A stretch of 64,000 nt of DNA from Alloyangia mangrovi (GTDB lineage Bacteria > Pseudomonadota > Alphaproteobacteria > Rhodobacterales > Rhodobacteraceae): contig NZ_NTHN02000012.1 of assembly GCF_002300555.2 (NCBI RefSeq), positions 43,688 through 107,687 on the forward strand, in the 5' to 3' direction. The position numbers and the translations under genes are program-made. Below are positions 18,571 to 26,893 of the stretch, in pieces (the stretch's first letter is position 1; every line of letters starts with the position of its first letter). The notes beneath the pieces were generated by a model that was given only the letters and a program-made list of their open reading frames with translations, was not told the DNA's origin and did not search any database.

Positions 18571-18612
18571 AAAATTCACAAAACACCCTCAGGGATGGAA
18601 AAGGACAGACGG

Positions 18613-19638
18613 ATGGCAATCGACAAAACGGCCGGGCTGCTGACCCGGCGCGGACTGCTGAAAAGCACGGGCGGGCTCGCCGCCTTCGCCAGCACCGGGC
18701 TCGCGGGCAAGCTGATGGCGCAGGAGCCGATCAGTGTCGCCGGCATCTACACGGTGCCGGTCGAGCAGCAATGGGTGAGCCGCATCCATGTCGCCGCCGA
18801 GGCAGCCAAGGCGGCGGGGCTGATCAGCTACACCTACTCCGAGAACACCTCCAACACCGACTATCCGCGCGTCATGCGCGAATATGCCGAGAGCGGCGCG
18901 CAGCTCATCGTCGGCGAGATCTTCGGCGTCGAGCAGGAGGCCCGCGAGGTCGTGCTCGACTACCCCGAGACCGCCTTCCTGCTCGGCTCGTCCTTCCTGC
19001 CCGACGAGAGCTATCCGAACCTCGGGGTCTTCGACAATTACATCCAGGACGCCTCGTATCTCTCGGGAATCATCGCTGGCGCGATGAGCGAGAGCGGAAA
19101 CATCGGCATGGTCGGCGGCTTCCCGATCCCCGAGGTAAACCGGCTCATGCACGCCTTCATGGCAGGCGTGAAGGAGAGCAAGCCCGAGGCCACCTTCCAG
19201 GTCAGCTTCATCGGCTCGTGGTTCGATCCGCCCAAGGCCAAGGAAACCGCCTTCGCGATGATCGAGAACGGCGCCGACCTGCTCTATGCCGAGCGCTTCG
19301 GCGTTTCCGACGCGGCGCAGGAAAAGGGCGTTCTGGCGATCGGCAACGTCATCGACACGCAAGCCGACTACCCCGACACCGTGGTCGCCTCGGCGCTCTG
19401 GGACTTCGGCCCGACGCTGGCGGCGGCGCTGGCCAAGGTGGCGGACGGCAGCTTCGCGGCCGAGAACTACGGCAGCTACAGCTTCATGAAAGAAGGCGGC
19501 TGCGCGCTCGCCCCGCTCGGCACCTTCGAGGGCAAGGTCCCGCAGGCGGCGCTCGATCTCGTGGCGGCGAAGGAAGCGGCGATCAAGGACGGCTCCTTCA
19601 CCACCCTGATCAACGACGAAGAGCCCAAGTCCTCGTGA
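18613..19638 (+). CDS. BMP-family ABC transporter substrate-binding protein (nucleoside/nucleobase uptake)
   Basis: 341 residues. A Tat-type signal (LTRRGLLKSTGGLAAFASTG, residues 10-29) exports it folded to the periplasm. The mature part is a BMP/Med family receptor (ISVAGIYTVPVEQQWVSRIH, QLIVGEIFGV, YAERFGVSDAAQEKGVLAIG, DFGPTLAAALAKV). Family members studied so far mostly bind nucleosides or related bases. I chose the ATG at 18613 since AAAGGA lies 8 bases upstream; the in-frame ATG at 18595 has poorer spacing. It is first in a five-gene operon with ATPase, two permeases and a CodA-like deaminase, so the ligand is probably a pyrimidine base or nucleoside. Confidence 0.85.
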   Translation: MAIDKTAGLLTRRGLLKSTGGLAAFASTGLAGKLMAQEPISVAGIYTVPVEQQWVSRIHVAAEAAKAAGLISYTYSENTSNTDYPRVMREYAESGAQLIVGEIFGVEQEAREVVLDYPETAFLLGSSFLPDESYPNLGVFDNYIQDASYLSGIIAGAMSESGNIGMVGGFPIPEVNRLMHAFMAGVKESKPEATFQVSFIGSWFDPPKAKETAFAMIENGADLLYAERFGVSDAAQEKGVLAIGNVIDTQADYPDTVVASALWDFGPTLAAALAKVADGSFAAENYGSYSFMKEGGCALAPLGTFEGKVPQAALDLVAAKEAAIKDGSFTTLINDEEPKSS

Positions 19639-19660
19639 GGACACGGGTAAGGAACCGGCA

Positions 19661-21199
19661 ATGACCGAGACCAAGGAGGCGCAGGACGTGGTCCTGCGCC
19701 TTTCCGGCATCACCAAGCGCTTCGGCGCGCTGACCGCCAATGACGCCATCAGCTTCGAGCTGGCGCGCGGCGAAGTCGTGGCCCTGCTCGGCGAAAACGG
19801 CGCCGGCAAGACCACGCTGATGAACATCCTCTTCGGCCATTACACCGCCGACGAGGGCACGGTCGACGTGTTTGGCCAGCCCCTGCCCCCCGGCCTTCCC
19901 GGCGCGGCGCTGGCGGCGGGCGTGGGCATGGTGCACCAGCATTTCACGCTCGCGGGCAACATGACCGTGCTCGAGAACATCCTGCTCGGCACCCGTTCGC
20001 TCTGGACCCCCGGCCTCGGCCGCGCGGCGGCCCGGCGGCGGGTGCAGCAACTCTCGCACGACTTCGGCCTTGCCGTGCATCCCGACGCCCGTGTCGCGAC
20101 GCTCTCCGTGGGCGAGCGGCAGCGGGTCGAGATCCTCAAGGCGCTCTACCGCGAGGCCCGCATCCTCATTCTCGACGAGCCCACCGCCGTGCTCACCCCG
20201 CAGGAAAGCGACGCCCTCTTCGAGACGTTGCGCAAGGCGGTGGCGCAGGGGCTCTCGGTGATCTTCATCTCGCACAAGCTGCACGAGGTCATGGCGGTCT
20301 CCTCCCGCGTGCTGGTGCTGCGCCACGGCAAGCTCGTCGGCGAGGTCGCCACGGCCGAGACCGACCGCCACCAGCTCGCCGAGCTGATGGTCGGCGCCGA
20401 GATCACGCCCCCCGCCCCCGCCGAGGCCCGCCCCGGCGCCACGCTGCTCCGGCTGGACAAGGTCTCCACCCCCGCGCGCGGCAACCGCACCGGGCTGCGC
20501 TCTGTCGACCTTGAGCTCAAGGCCGGGCAAATTCTCGGCCTCGCCGGGGTCTCGGGCAACGGCCAGGGTGCACTCGCCGACCTGCTGTCCGGCCTCGAGA
20601 CGCCCAGCGCCGGAACCATGGAACTGGCGGGCGCCGAGATCCCCCGCTGGTCCCCGCGCGAGGCGCTGGCCGCCCGCATCGGCCGCATCCCCGAGGACCG
20701 CCACAGGACCGGCACCATCGCCGATTTCACCCTCACCGAGAACGCGGTGCTGGAAAGCTACGCGGAGGCCCCCGTGGCGAAGGCCGGATGGATGGACTGG
20801 TCCGCCGCCCGCCGCGCCGCCGAGGAGATCATCGAAACCTACGACGTGCGCTGCCCGGGTCCCGAGACCCGCATCCGCCTGCTGTCGGGCGGCAACATGC
20901 AGAAGCTGATCCTCGGCCGGGTGCTGGGCGCGCAGCCGAGGATCATCCTCGCCAACCAGCCGGTGCGCGGCCTCGACATCGGCGCGGTCACCTACGTGCA
21001 GCAGCGCCTCATCGCCGCCCGCGACGCGGGCGCGGCTGTGCTGCTGATCTCTGAGGATCTCGACGAGGTGCTGACGCTCTCGGACGTGGTGCGGGTGATC
21101 TGCGAGGGCCGGCTCTCGCCGGAGTTCCCGCGCGGCAGCAAGACCCCCGCCGAACTCGGCCAGTGGATGGCCGGACAGGGCTTCGACGATGCCGCCTGA
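19661..21199 (+). CDS. ABC transporter ATPase with two nucleotide-binding domains (BMP-type importer)
   Basis: 512 residues made of two ABC domains in tandem, as in the sugar/nucleoside importer class. The first has intact Walker A (GENGAGKTT), signature (LSVGERQRVEI) and Walker B (ILILDEPT). The second has a degenerate Walker A (GVSGNGQGALADLLSG), signature LSGGNMQKLILGR and Walker B IILANQPVRGLD, the usual asymmetry of this family. It powers uptake through the two permeases encoded just downstream. It begins 22 bases after the receptor gene. Confidence 0.9.
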   Translation: MTETKEAQDVVLRLSGITKRFGALTANDAISFELARGEVVALLGENGAGKTTLMNILFGHYTADEGTVDVFGQPLPPGLPGAALAAGVGMVHQHFTLAGNMTVLENILLGTRSLWTPGLGRAAARRRVQQLSHDFGLAVHPDARVATLSVGERQRVEILKALYREARILILDEPTAVLTPQESDALFETLRKAVAQGLSVIFISHKLHEVMAVSSRVLVLRHGKLVGEVATAETDRHQLAELMVGAEITPPAPAEARPGATLLRLDKVSTPARGNRTGLRSVDLELKAGQILGLAGVSGNGQGALADLLSGLETPSAGTMELAGAEIPRWSPREALAARIGRIPEDRHRTGTIADFTLTENAVLESYAEAPVAKAGWMDWSAARRAAEEIIETYDVRCPGPETRIRLLSGGNMQKLILGRVLGAQPRIILANQPVRGLDIGAVTYVQQRLIAARDAGAAVLLISEDLDEVLTLSDVVRVICEGRLSPEFPRGSKTPAELGQWMAGQGFDDAA

Positions 21200-21216
21200 G
21201 AATACGCGCCACCTCG

Positions 21217-21248
21217 CCCCTTCTTCTCTTTCCAAATACGCACATCCC
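21217..21248 (+). repeat. Copy 1 of a dispersed motif (CCCCTTCTTCTCTTT...AAATACGCA)
   Basis: The stretch between the ATPase stop and the first permease start contains CCCCTTCTTCTCTTT followed by CCAAATACGCACATCCC. The same sequence, with few changes, occurs twice more as an inverted pair at 26775-26874. It lies inside the operon, so it is transcribed here. Confidence 0.7.
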
Positions 21249-21303
21249 GCCCCCTCCGCCCGCGCCTCAGGCCGGGCAAAGGCACAGCCCACCAGAGCCC
21301 CCC

Positions 21304-22350
21304 ATGCGCCTTGATCCCATCACCGCCCCCTCGCCCGCCCGCAGGCTTGGCCTTCCCGCGCTGGCGCTCGGCGCCACGGTGCTCGTCGCCATGGGCCTCG
21401 CGCTCATCGCGGGGGCCGATCCGCTCGCCACGCTGGGTCTCATCCTCAAGGGCGCCGCGGGCTCGAAATTCGCCCTGCTGGAAACGCTGAACCGCGCCAC
21501 GCCGCTGATCTTCACCGGCCTCGCCGTCTCGGTCGCCTTCCGCGCCCGGCTCTGGAACATCGGCGCCGAGGCGCAACTCTACGCCGGCGCGCTCCTCACC
21601 GTCGTGATCGGCACGCAGCTCGGACTGCCCGGGCCCCTCGCCCTGCCGCTGATGGCGTTCGGCGCGGTGTTTGCCGGGGCACTGGTGCTGCTCGGCCCGG
21701 TGCTGCTGAAAACCCGCCTCGGCGTCGACGAGGTGGTGACCACGCTGCTTCTCAACTTCATCATGGCGCTCTTCATCTCCTACCTGCTAGAGGGGCCGCT
21801 GAAGGACCCGATGGGCATGGGCTGGCCGAAATCCCCCGCCCTGCCGCGCGATGCCCGCCTGCCACGCCTCATCGAGGGGCTGCGGCTGCACTGGGGTTTC
21901 GGGCTGGCGCTCATCTCGGCGCTCACGGTCTGGGTCATGCAGACCCGCACCACGCTCGGCTACGAGATCCGCGCCACCGGCCTCAACCCCGAGGCGGCGC
22001 GCTTCGCCGGCATCCCGGTCGGTCGGGTGCTGGTCAAGACCGCGCTCATCTCCGGCGGCCTCGCCGCGCTGGCGGGCTTCTCGGAGGTCGCGGGCCTCAA
22101 GGGCAACCTCACCGCCGACCTCTCGCCCGGCTTCGGCTACACCGGCATCGTGGTCGCCATGCTGGCCCTGCTGCACCCCCTCGGCGTCGTCGTCTCGGCG
22201 CTCTTCGTCGCGGGGGTCTTCGTCGGGGCCGACAGCATGTCGCGCGCCGCGGGCGTGCCCACCTACATCGCCGATATCCTGCTGGCCACGGCCCTGCTCT
22301 TCATGGTGCTGGCCATCCTTCTCACGAAAGTCCGGGTGGTGCGCGGATGA
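21304..22350 (+). CDS. ABC transporter permease (BMP-type nucleobase/nucleoside importer), subunit 1
   Basis: 348 residues, polytopic (about 8-9 membrane helices). The family stretch TPLIFTGLAVSVAFRARLWNIGAEAQ (cited by residues 63-88) is the conserved cytoplasmic coupling region of YufP/NupP-type permeases; LGVDEVVTTLLLNFIMAL and GYEIRATGLNPEAARFAG also fit. The ATG at 21304 gives the expected N-terminus. The stop overlaps the start of the second permease (ATGA), so the two are made together, as expected for a heterodimeric channel. Confidence 0.88.
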   Translation: MRLDPITAPSPARRLGLPALALGATVLVAMGLALIAGADPLATLGLILKGAAGSKFALLETLNRATPLIFTGLAVSVAFRARLWNIGAEAQLYAGALLTVVIGTQLGLPGPLALPLMAFGAVFAGALVLLGPVLLKTRLGVDEVVTTLLLNFIMALFISYLLEGPLKDPMGMGWPKSPALPRDARLPRLIEGLRLHWGFGLALISALTVWVMQTRTTLGYEIRATGLNPEAARFAGIPVGRVLVKTALISGGLAALAGFSEVAGLKGNLTADLSPGFGYTGIVVAMLALLHPLGVVVSALFVAGVFVGADSMSRAAGVPTYIADILLATALLFMVLAILLTKVRVVRG

Positions 22351-23294
22351 CCGAGATCGTCGACATCCTCATCTCGGCGAGCTTCTGGGCCGCCGTGCTG
22401 CGCATCGCCTCGCCGCTGATCTTCGCCACGCTCGGAGAGCTGATCTGCGAGCGCGCGGGCGTTCTCAACCTCGGCATCGAGGGCATCATGGTCTTCGGCG
22501 CCTTCGCCGGCTGGATGGCCGTCTACGCGGGGCTTGGCCTCTGGCCGGGCGTTCTGGTCGCGCTGCTCGCCGGTATGGCTTTCGGAGCCCTGCACGCGCT
22601 GCTGACGGTGCCCTTCGGCCTGTCGCAGCACGTGGTCGGCCTCGGCATCACCATGCTCGCCACGTCATCGGCCTATTACGCGTACCGCCTCGCCCTGCCC
22701 GAGGTCACGAGCCCGCCGCGCATCGCGCCCTTCCAGCCGCTGCACATCCCGGTGCTGTCGGACATCCCGTGGCTCGGGCAGGCGCTCTTCTCGCAGACCG
22801 CGCTCACATGGGCCGCCTTCGGCTGCGCCGCGCTGGTGGCGCTGGTGCTCTACCGCACGCCGCTCGGCCTCGCCGTGCGCGCCGCCGGGGAAAACCCGCA
22901 GGCGGTGGAGGCGCAGGGGCTTTCCGTTGCGGCGATCCGCATGGGCGCGGTCATCGTCGGCTCGGGCCTCATGGCGGTGGGCGGGGCTTTCCTCACCATG
23001 TCGGCCTTCTCGTCCTTCTTCTTCGAAATGGTCAACGGCCGCGGCTGGATCTGCATCGCTCTGGTGGTCTTCGGCGCGTGGAAACCCGGCAAGGCGCTCT
23101 TGGGCGCGCTGCTCTTCGCCGGTTTCGACGCGCTGCAGATCCGCCTGCAGCAGACCCCGATGGGGCAGGTCGTGCCCTATCAGGTCTTCCTGATGATCCC
23201 CTACGTGCTGTCGATCCTCGCCCTCATCCTCATGTCGCGCCGCGCCGAAGTTCCGGCGGCGCTGATGACCCCCTTCAACCGCGGAGAGCGCTGA
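22347..23294 (+). CDS. ABC transporter permease (BMP-type nucleobase/nucleoside importer), subunit 2
   Basis: 315 residues, polytopic. SPLIFATLGELICERAGVLNLGIEGIM near the N-terminus (residues 20-46) is the hallmark of the YufQ/NupQ-type partner permease; PFGLSQHVVGLGITML and GLAVRAAGENPQAVEAQG follow. It starts inside the last codon of subunit 1 and its TGA directly abuts the ATG of the deaminase gene, so transport and deamination are tightly coupled in expression. Confidence 0.88.
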   Translation: MTEIVDILISASFWAAVLRIASPLIFATLGELICERAGVLNLGIEGIMVFGAFAGWMAVYAGLGLWPGVLVALLAGMAFGALHALLTVPFGLSQHVVGLGITMLATSSAYYAYRLALPEVTSPPRIAPFQPLHIPVLSDIPWLGQALFSQTALTWAAFGCAALVALVLYRTPLGLAVRAAGENPQAVEAQGLSVAAIRMGAVIVGSGLMAVGGAFLTMSAFSSFFFEMVNGRGWICIALVVFGAWKPGKALLGALLFAGFDALQIRLQQTPMGQVVPYQVFLMIPYVLSILALILMSRRAEVPAALMTPFNRGER

Positions 23295-24581
23295 ATGGCC
23301 ACTTTCGACATCCTCGTGACCGGTGGCACCCTGCCGGACGGGACCACCGCCGACATCGGCATCACCGGCAGCCGCATCGCGGCCATCGGCAACCTCGCGG
23401 ACTCCGAGGCGGGCGAGACCATCGACGCTTCGGGCGACCTCGTGTCGCCTCCCTTCGTCGACCCGCATTTCCACATGGACGCGACGCTGAGCTACGGCAC
23501 GCCCCGGATCAATGCCTCGGGCACCCTGCTCGAGGGCATCGACCTCTGGGGCGAGCTGCGCGAGGAGGCGACGGTCGACGAGATGGTCGCCCGGGCGTTG
23601 GAGTATTGCGACTGGGCCGTCTCGCTGGGCCTGCTGGCGATCCGCAGCCATGTCGACACCACACCCGATCACCTGAACACCGTCACCGCGATGCTGGAGG
23701 TTCAGGCGCGGGTCAAACCCTACCTCGACCTGCAGCTCGTCGCCTTCCCGCAGGACGGCTTCCTGCGCACGCCGACGGGGCGCGAGAACCTGATCCGTGC
23801 GCTCGACATGGGCGTCGGCGTGGTCGGCGGCATCCCCCACTTCGAGCGCACCATGGCGGATGGGGCCGCCTCGCTGAAGGAGCTTTGCGAGATCGCCGCC
23901 GAGCGCGGCCTGCTGGTCGACATCCATTGCGACGAGACCGACGACCCCCTCTCGCGCCATATCGAGGCGCTGGCCTACGAGACGCAGCGCCTTGGCCTGC
24001 AGGGCCGCGTGGCGGGCAGTCACCTCACCTCCATGCACTCCATGGACAACTATTACGTGTCAAAACTTCTCCCTCTGATCGCAGAAGCGGAAATTTCCGC
24101 CATTCCCAACCCGCTGATCAACATCACCCTGCAGGGACGGCATGACAGCTACCCCAAGCGCCGCGGCCTCACCCGCGTCAAGGAGATGCAGGCGCAGGGC
24201 ATCCGCGTCGGCTGGGGACAGGACTGCGTGCGCGACCCCTGGTACTCGCTCGGCACCGGCGACATGCTCGACGTGGCCTTCATGGGGCTGCACGTGGCGC
24301 AGATGACCTCGCCGCAGGAGATGGCCCGCTGCTTCACCATGGTGACCGAGGAGAACGCGAAGATCCTGCACCTCGAGGGCTACGGGCTGGCGGTCGGCAA
24401 CATGGCCTCGCTGGTGGTGCTTGACGCGGGCGATCCGATCGAGGCGCTGCGGCTGCGGCCGGACCGGCTCTGCGTCATCTCCAAGGGCAAGGTGGTCACG
24501 CGCCAGGCGCGCAACGACGCGACGCTGGCCCTGCCCGGTCGCCCCGGCAGCGTGCGCCGGCGACACAAGGTCCCGGGCTGA
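23295..24581 (+). CDS. CodA-family deaminase, predicted 5-methylcytosine (cytosine-type) deaminase
   Basis: 428 residues, amidohydrolase superfamily, cytosine deaminase branch. Metal ligands are His58 and His60 (DPHFH), His211 (IHCDE) and Asp310; the catalytic Glu214 and substrate-binding Gln153 (FPQDG) and His243 (GSHLTSMHS) are present. NPLINITLQGRHDSYPKRRG is the CodA signature. The loop that reads GHDDVFDPW in E. coli CodA reads GQDCVRDPW here, so the residue matching Asp314 is Cys311. Loss of that Asp is the published mark of bacterial 5-methylcytosine deaminases (known from Klebsiella and Rhodobacter sphaeroides), because it makes room for the 5-methyl group. Product would be thymine. 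It is the last gene of the importer operon, one codon step after subunit 2. Isoguanine or other base deamination is the main alternative. Confidence 0.85.
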   Translation: MATFDILVTGGTLPDGTTADIGITGSRIAAIGNLADSEAGETIDASGDLVSPPFVDPHFHMDATLSYGTPRINASGTLLEGIDLWGELREEATVDEMVARALEYCDWAVSLGLLAIRSHVDTTPDHLNTVTAMLEVQARVKPYLDLQLVAFPQDGFLRTPTGRENLIRALDMGVGVVGGIPHFERTMADGAASLKELCEIAAERGLLVDIHCDETDDPLSRHIEALAYETQRLGLQGRVAGSHLTSMHSMDNYYVSKLLPLIAEAEISAIPNPLINITLQGRHDSYPKRRGLTRVKEMQAQGIRVGWGQDCVRDPWYSLGTGDMLDVAFMGLHVAQMTSPQEMARCFTMVTEENAKILHLEGYGLAVGNMASLVVLDAGDPIEALRLRPDRLCVISKGKVVTRQARNDATLALPGRPGSVRRRHKVPG

Positions 24582-24596
24582 GCGGACGCGCATCGG

Positions 24597-24622
24597 CGCT
24601 GTCCCTGCGGGGACAGCGTTTT
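24597..24622 (+). terminator. Rho-independent terminator of the importer-deaminase operon
   Basis: CGCTGTCCC-tgcg-GGGACAGCG is a perfect 9-base stem with a 4-base loop, followed by TTTT. It lies 15 bases after the deaminase stop. Confidence 0.93.
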
Positions 24623-24717
24623 CCGCCGCTCGGAGGGCAAGACACGCAAACGCGAAAAGGGCACGCGGAAGCCGCGCGCCGTTCGGCGTCTCGCTCATGT
24701 CGAAGTCATGGGAGAAG

Positions 24718-24792
24718 TGGCAGCCCGTAGGGGAATCGAACCCCTCTTTCCAGGTTGAAAACCTGGCGTCCTAACCGATAGACGAACGGGCC
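24718..24792 (-). tRNA. tRNA-Glu (anticodon TTC)
   Basis: 75 bases with encoded CCA. The acceptor arm pairs GGCCCGT with ACGGGCT. The anticodon arm is CCAGG-TTTTCAA-CCTGG, giving anticodon TTC, and the T arm contains GGTTCGATTCC. It reads GAA and GAG. It lies between the importer operon terminator and recJ. Confidence 0.97.
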
Positions 24793-24923
24793 GTGCCGGC
24801 TGGTGAGGGGCGTTCTAGTCAAAGCTCCGACCCCTTGCAAGCGGAATTTTGCGGTTTTTTCACCCATCCGTGACTTTTTCTCAAATCACTGATATTGTTT
24901 TGAAATTTCCGCCTCACATCCGC

Positions 24924-26669
24924 TTACCCAGCGGCAGGCGCAGCGTCCTCCAGACGCATCTGCACCGAGCGCCGGCCGTTCCACTCGTTGATCTCGAAGC
25001 GCCCGGCGAGGTGGAATCGTGCGCCCTTGTGCTGGCTCAGCACCTGGCCCATCGGCGTGTCGAAGGCCCCGAAGCAGATGGCGTCGATCTTCGCCCCGAG
25101 CCCGTCCCCGGCGGTGATCTTGAGGTGCCCGGTGCCCACTTCCTTGGCAAAAAGGATCTGCGCATCGGGCATGGCGAACCGCGGCCCCGGCGCCCCGGCG
25201 CCGAAGGGCCCGGCCTGCTCGAGCCGGTCGCAGAGGTCGGTGCTGGCAACGCCCGGCATCATCAGCCCGTCGAGCCGCAGGTCCGCCGCCCCGCCCTGCC
25301 CTGCGCCCTGCTTGGCGAGAAGCTCGGCCAGCCGCGCCATGGCGGGCTCCAGCTTGTCCTCGGCCACGGTCAGCCCCGCAGCCATCTTGTGGCCGCCGCC
25401 CTTGACCAGCAGCCCCTCGGCGGCAAGCTTCTGGATGCTCGCGCCCAGATCGACGCCCGAAACCGAGCGGCCCGAGCCCTTGCCCTCGCCGCCGTCGAAG
25501 CCGATGACGATGGAGGGGCGGTTGGTCATCTCCTTGAGGCGCGAGGCAACGATGCCGACCACACCCGGATGCCAGCCCTGGCCCGCCGCCCAGACCAGCG
25601 GCGCGTCGAGGCCGCGCTCCTCGGCCTGCGCGATCGCCGAAGCGCGCACCGCTTCCTCGACCTCGCGACGCTCGGAGTTGAGCTTGTCGAGCCGCGCGGC
25701 CAGCGCCTCGGCCTCGTGACGGTCCCGTGTGGCCAGCAGCCGCGCGCCGAGGTCGGCCTGGCCGATCCGCCCGCCGGCGTTGATCCGGGGCCCGAGCACG
25801 TAGCCGAGGTGATAGGCCGAGGGCGCCGTGTCGAGCCGCGCCACGTCCGAGAGCGCCACGAGCCCGGGCCGCGCGCGCCGCGCCATGACCTGCAGGCCCG
25901 AGCGCACGAAGGCGCGGTTGACCCCGCGCAGCGGTGCCACGTCGGCAACGGTGGCCAGCGCCACCAGATCGAGCAGCGACATGAGGTCCGGCCCCTTTGC
26001 GCCCGCCTCGCGAATTTGCCGCCCGCAATCGACCAGGACCATGAAGACCACGGCGGCGGCGCAGAGATGCGCCAGCGCGCCGTCCTCGTCCTGGCGGTTG
26101 GGGTTCACCACCGCCACGCAATCCGGCAGCGTCTCGCCGCCGAGGTGGTGGTCGAGCACCACCACATCAGCGCCCGTCGCCGCGGCGATGGGCTCATGCG
26201 AGAGCGTGCCGCAGTCGACGCAGATGATCAGGTCATGCGCCGCGGCGAGCTGCTGCATGGCGGGCACATTGGGCCCGTAGCCCTCGTCGATGCGGTCGGG
26301 CACGTAGAGCGTCGCCTCGAGCCCGAGCTGGCGCAGCCAGTCGATCAGCAGCGCCGCCGAACTGCCGCCGTCGACGTCGTAATCGGCAAATATGGCGATG
26401 CGCTCGCGCCCCCGAACCGCCTGCAGGATACGGGCGGAAGCCTTCTCCATGTCGCGCATGACGCGCGGGTCGGGCATCAGGTCGCGCAGCTTGGGATCGA
26501 GGAAGCCCGGCACCTCCTCGCCCGGCACCCCGAGCCGCGCCAGCACCGCGCAGAGCGGGCGCGGCAGGTGGGAGGCCTGCGCCAGCGCCTCGGCCTGCCG
26601 CTCGACCTCGACCGCCGGACCGACCCACCGCCGCCCGGTCAGCGACTGCTCCACACCCAGATAGCTCAT
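24924..26669 (-). CDS. recJ: Single-stranded-DNA-specific exonuclease RecJ
   Basis: 581 residues. The DHH phosphoesterase motifs are in order: FADYDVDG (about residues 94-101), CVDCGT, LDHHLGG, then ATVADVAPL and the GPRINAGGRIG helix. The DHHA1 part carries GKGSGRSV and KGGGHKMAAG, and a C-terminal OB fold follows. It degrades single-stranded DNA 5' to 3' in recombination and mismatch repair. It is downstream of glpX but separated from it by 224 bases that hold an inverted repeat and a likely terminator. Confidence 0.94.
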   Translation of the reverse strand: MSYLGVEQSLTGRRWVGPAVEVERQAEALAQASHLPRPLCAVLARLGVPGEEVPGFLDPKLRDLMPDPRVMRDMEKASARILQAVRGRERIAIFADYDVDGGSSAALLIDWLRQLGLEATLYVPDRIDEGYGPNVPAMQQLAAAHDLIICVDCGTLSHEPIAAATGADVVVLDHHLGGETLPDCVAVVNPNRQDEDGALAHLCAAAVVFMVLVDCGRQIREAGAKGPDLMSLLDLVALATVADVAPLRGVNRAFVRSGLQVMARRARPGLVALSDVARLDTAPSAYHLGYVLGPRINAGGRIGQADLGARLLATRDRHEAEALAARLDKLNSERREVEEAVRASAIAQAEERGLDAPLVWAAGQGWHPGVVGIVASRLKEMTNRPSIVIGFDGGEGKGSGRSVSGVDLGASIQKLAAEGLLVKGGGHKMAAGLTVAEDKLEPAMARLAELLAKQGAGQGGAADLRLDGLMMPGVASTDLCDRLEQAGPFGAGAPGPRFAMPDAQILFAKEVGTGHLKITAGDGLGAKIDAICFGAFDTPMGQVLSQHKGARFHLAGRFEINEWNGRRSVQMRLEDAAPAAG

Positions 26670-26774
26670 GCGCCCCTCGCGTTTCTTCCTTGCCTGAAAT
26701 CGCCCCCTCCTAGCGCGAAACGGCGCCGAACGGAACGGGGCTCGCCGGCCCGGCGCCGCGCGGGTGATGAGGAC

Positions 26775-26874
26775 GGGATCTGCGTATTTTTGAAGAGAAG
26801 AAGCCGGTGGCCTGAAAAGCGGAAGGGGCCCGCGCGACGCGAGCCCCTTCTTCTCTTTTCAAATACGCAAATCC
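26775..26874. repeat. Inverted pair of the dispersed CTTCTTCTC...AAATACGC motif, with inner terminator-like stem
   Basis: Copy 2 (minus sense, 26775-26804) and copy 3 (plus sense, 26844-26874) are an imperfect inverted repeat of about 30 bases around a 39-base centre. Inside it, GAAGGGGC (26822-26829) pairs with GCCCCTTC (26843-26850); on the minus strand this is followed by CGCTTTT, so it probably ends the glpX transcript. A third copy is at 21217-21248. Confidence 0.7.
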
Positions 26875-26893
26875 GGCGCCGGCCGGCCCGCGC

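Larger units (their letters stand above)
18244..18612. other. Gene-free stretch between mcd and the BMP operon
   Basis: 369 bases without a supported gene. It holds the divergent upstream regions of the malonyl-CoA decarboxylase gene and the nucleobase-importer operon, a double-hairpin repeat element at 18396-18425 and a palindrome at 18557-18570 close to the importer start. The rest shows no feature I can name. Confidence 0.7.

Noticed and set aside
18244..18612. Purine or other riboswitch upstream of the nucleobase-importer operon
   Set aside because: The expected three-way junction and conserved loops of purine riboswitches are not present; only a short palindrome and a repeat element are seen.
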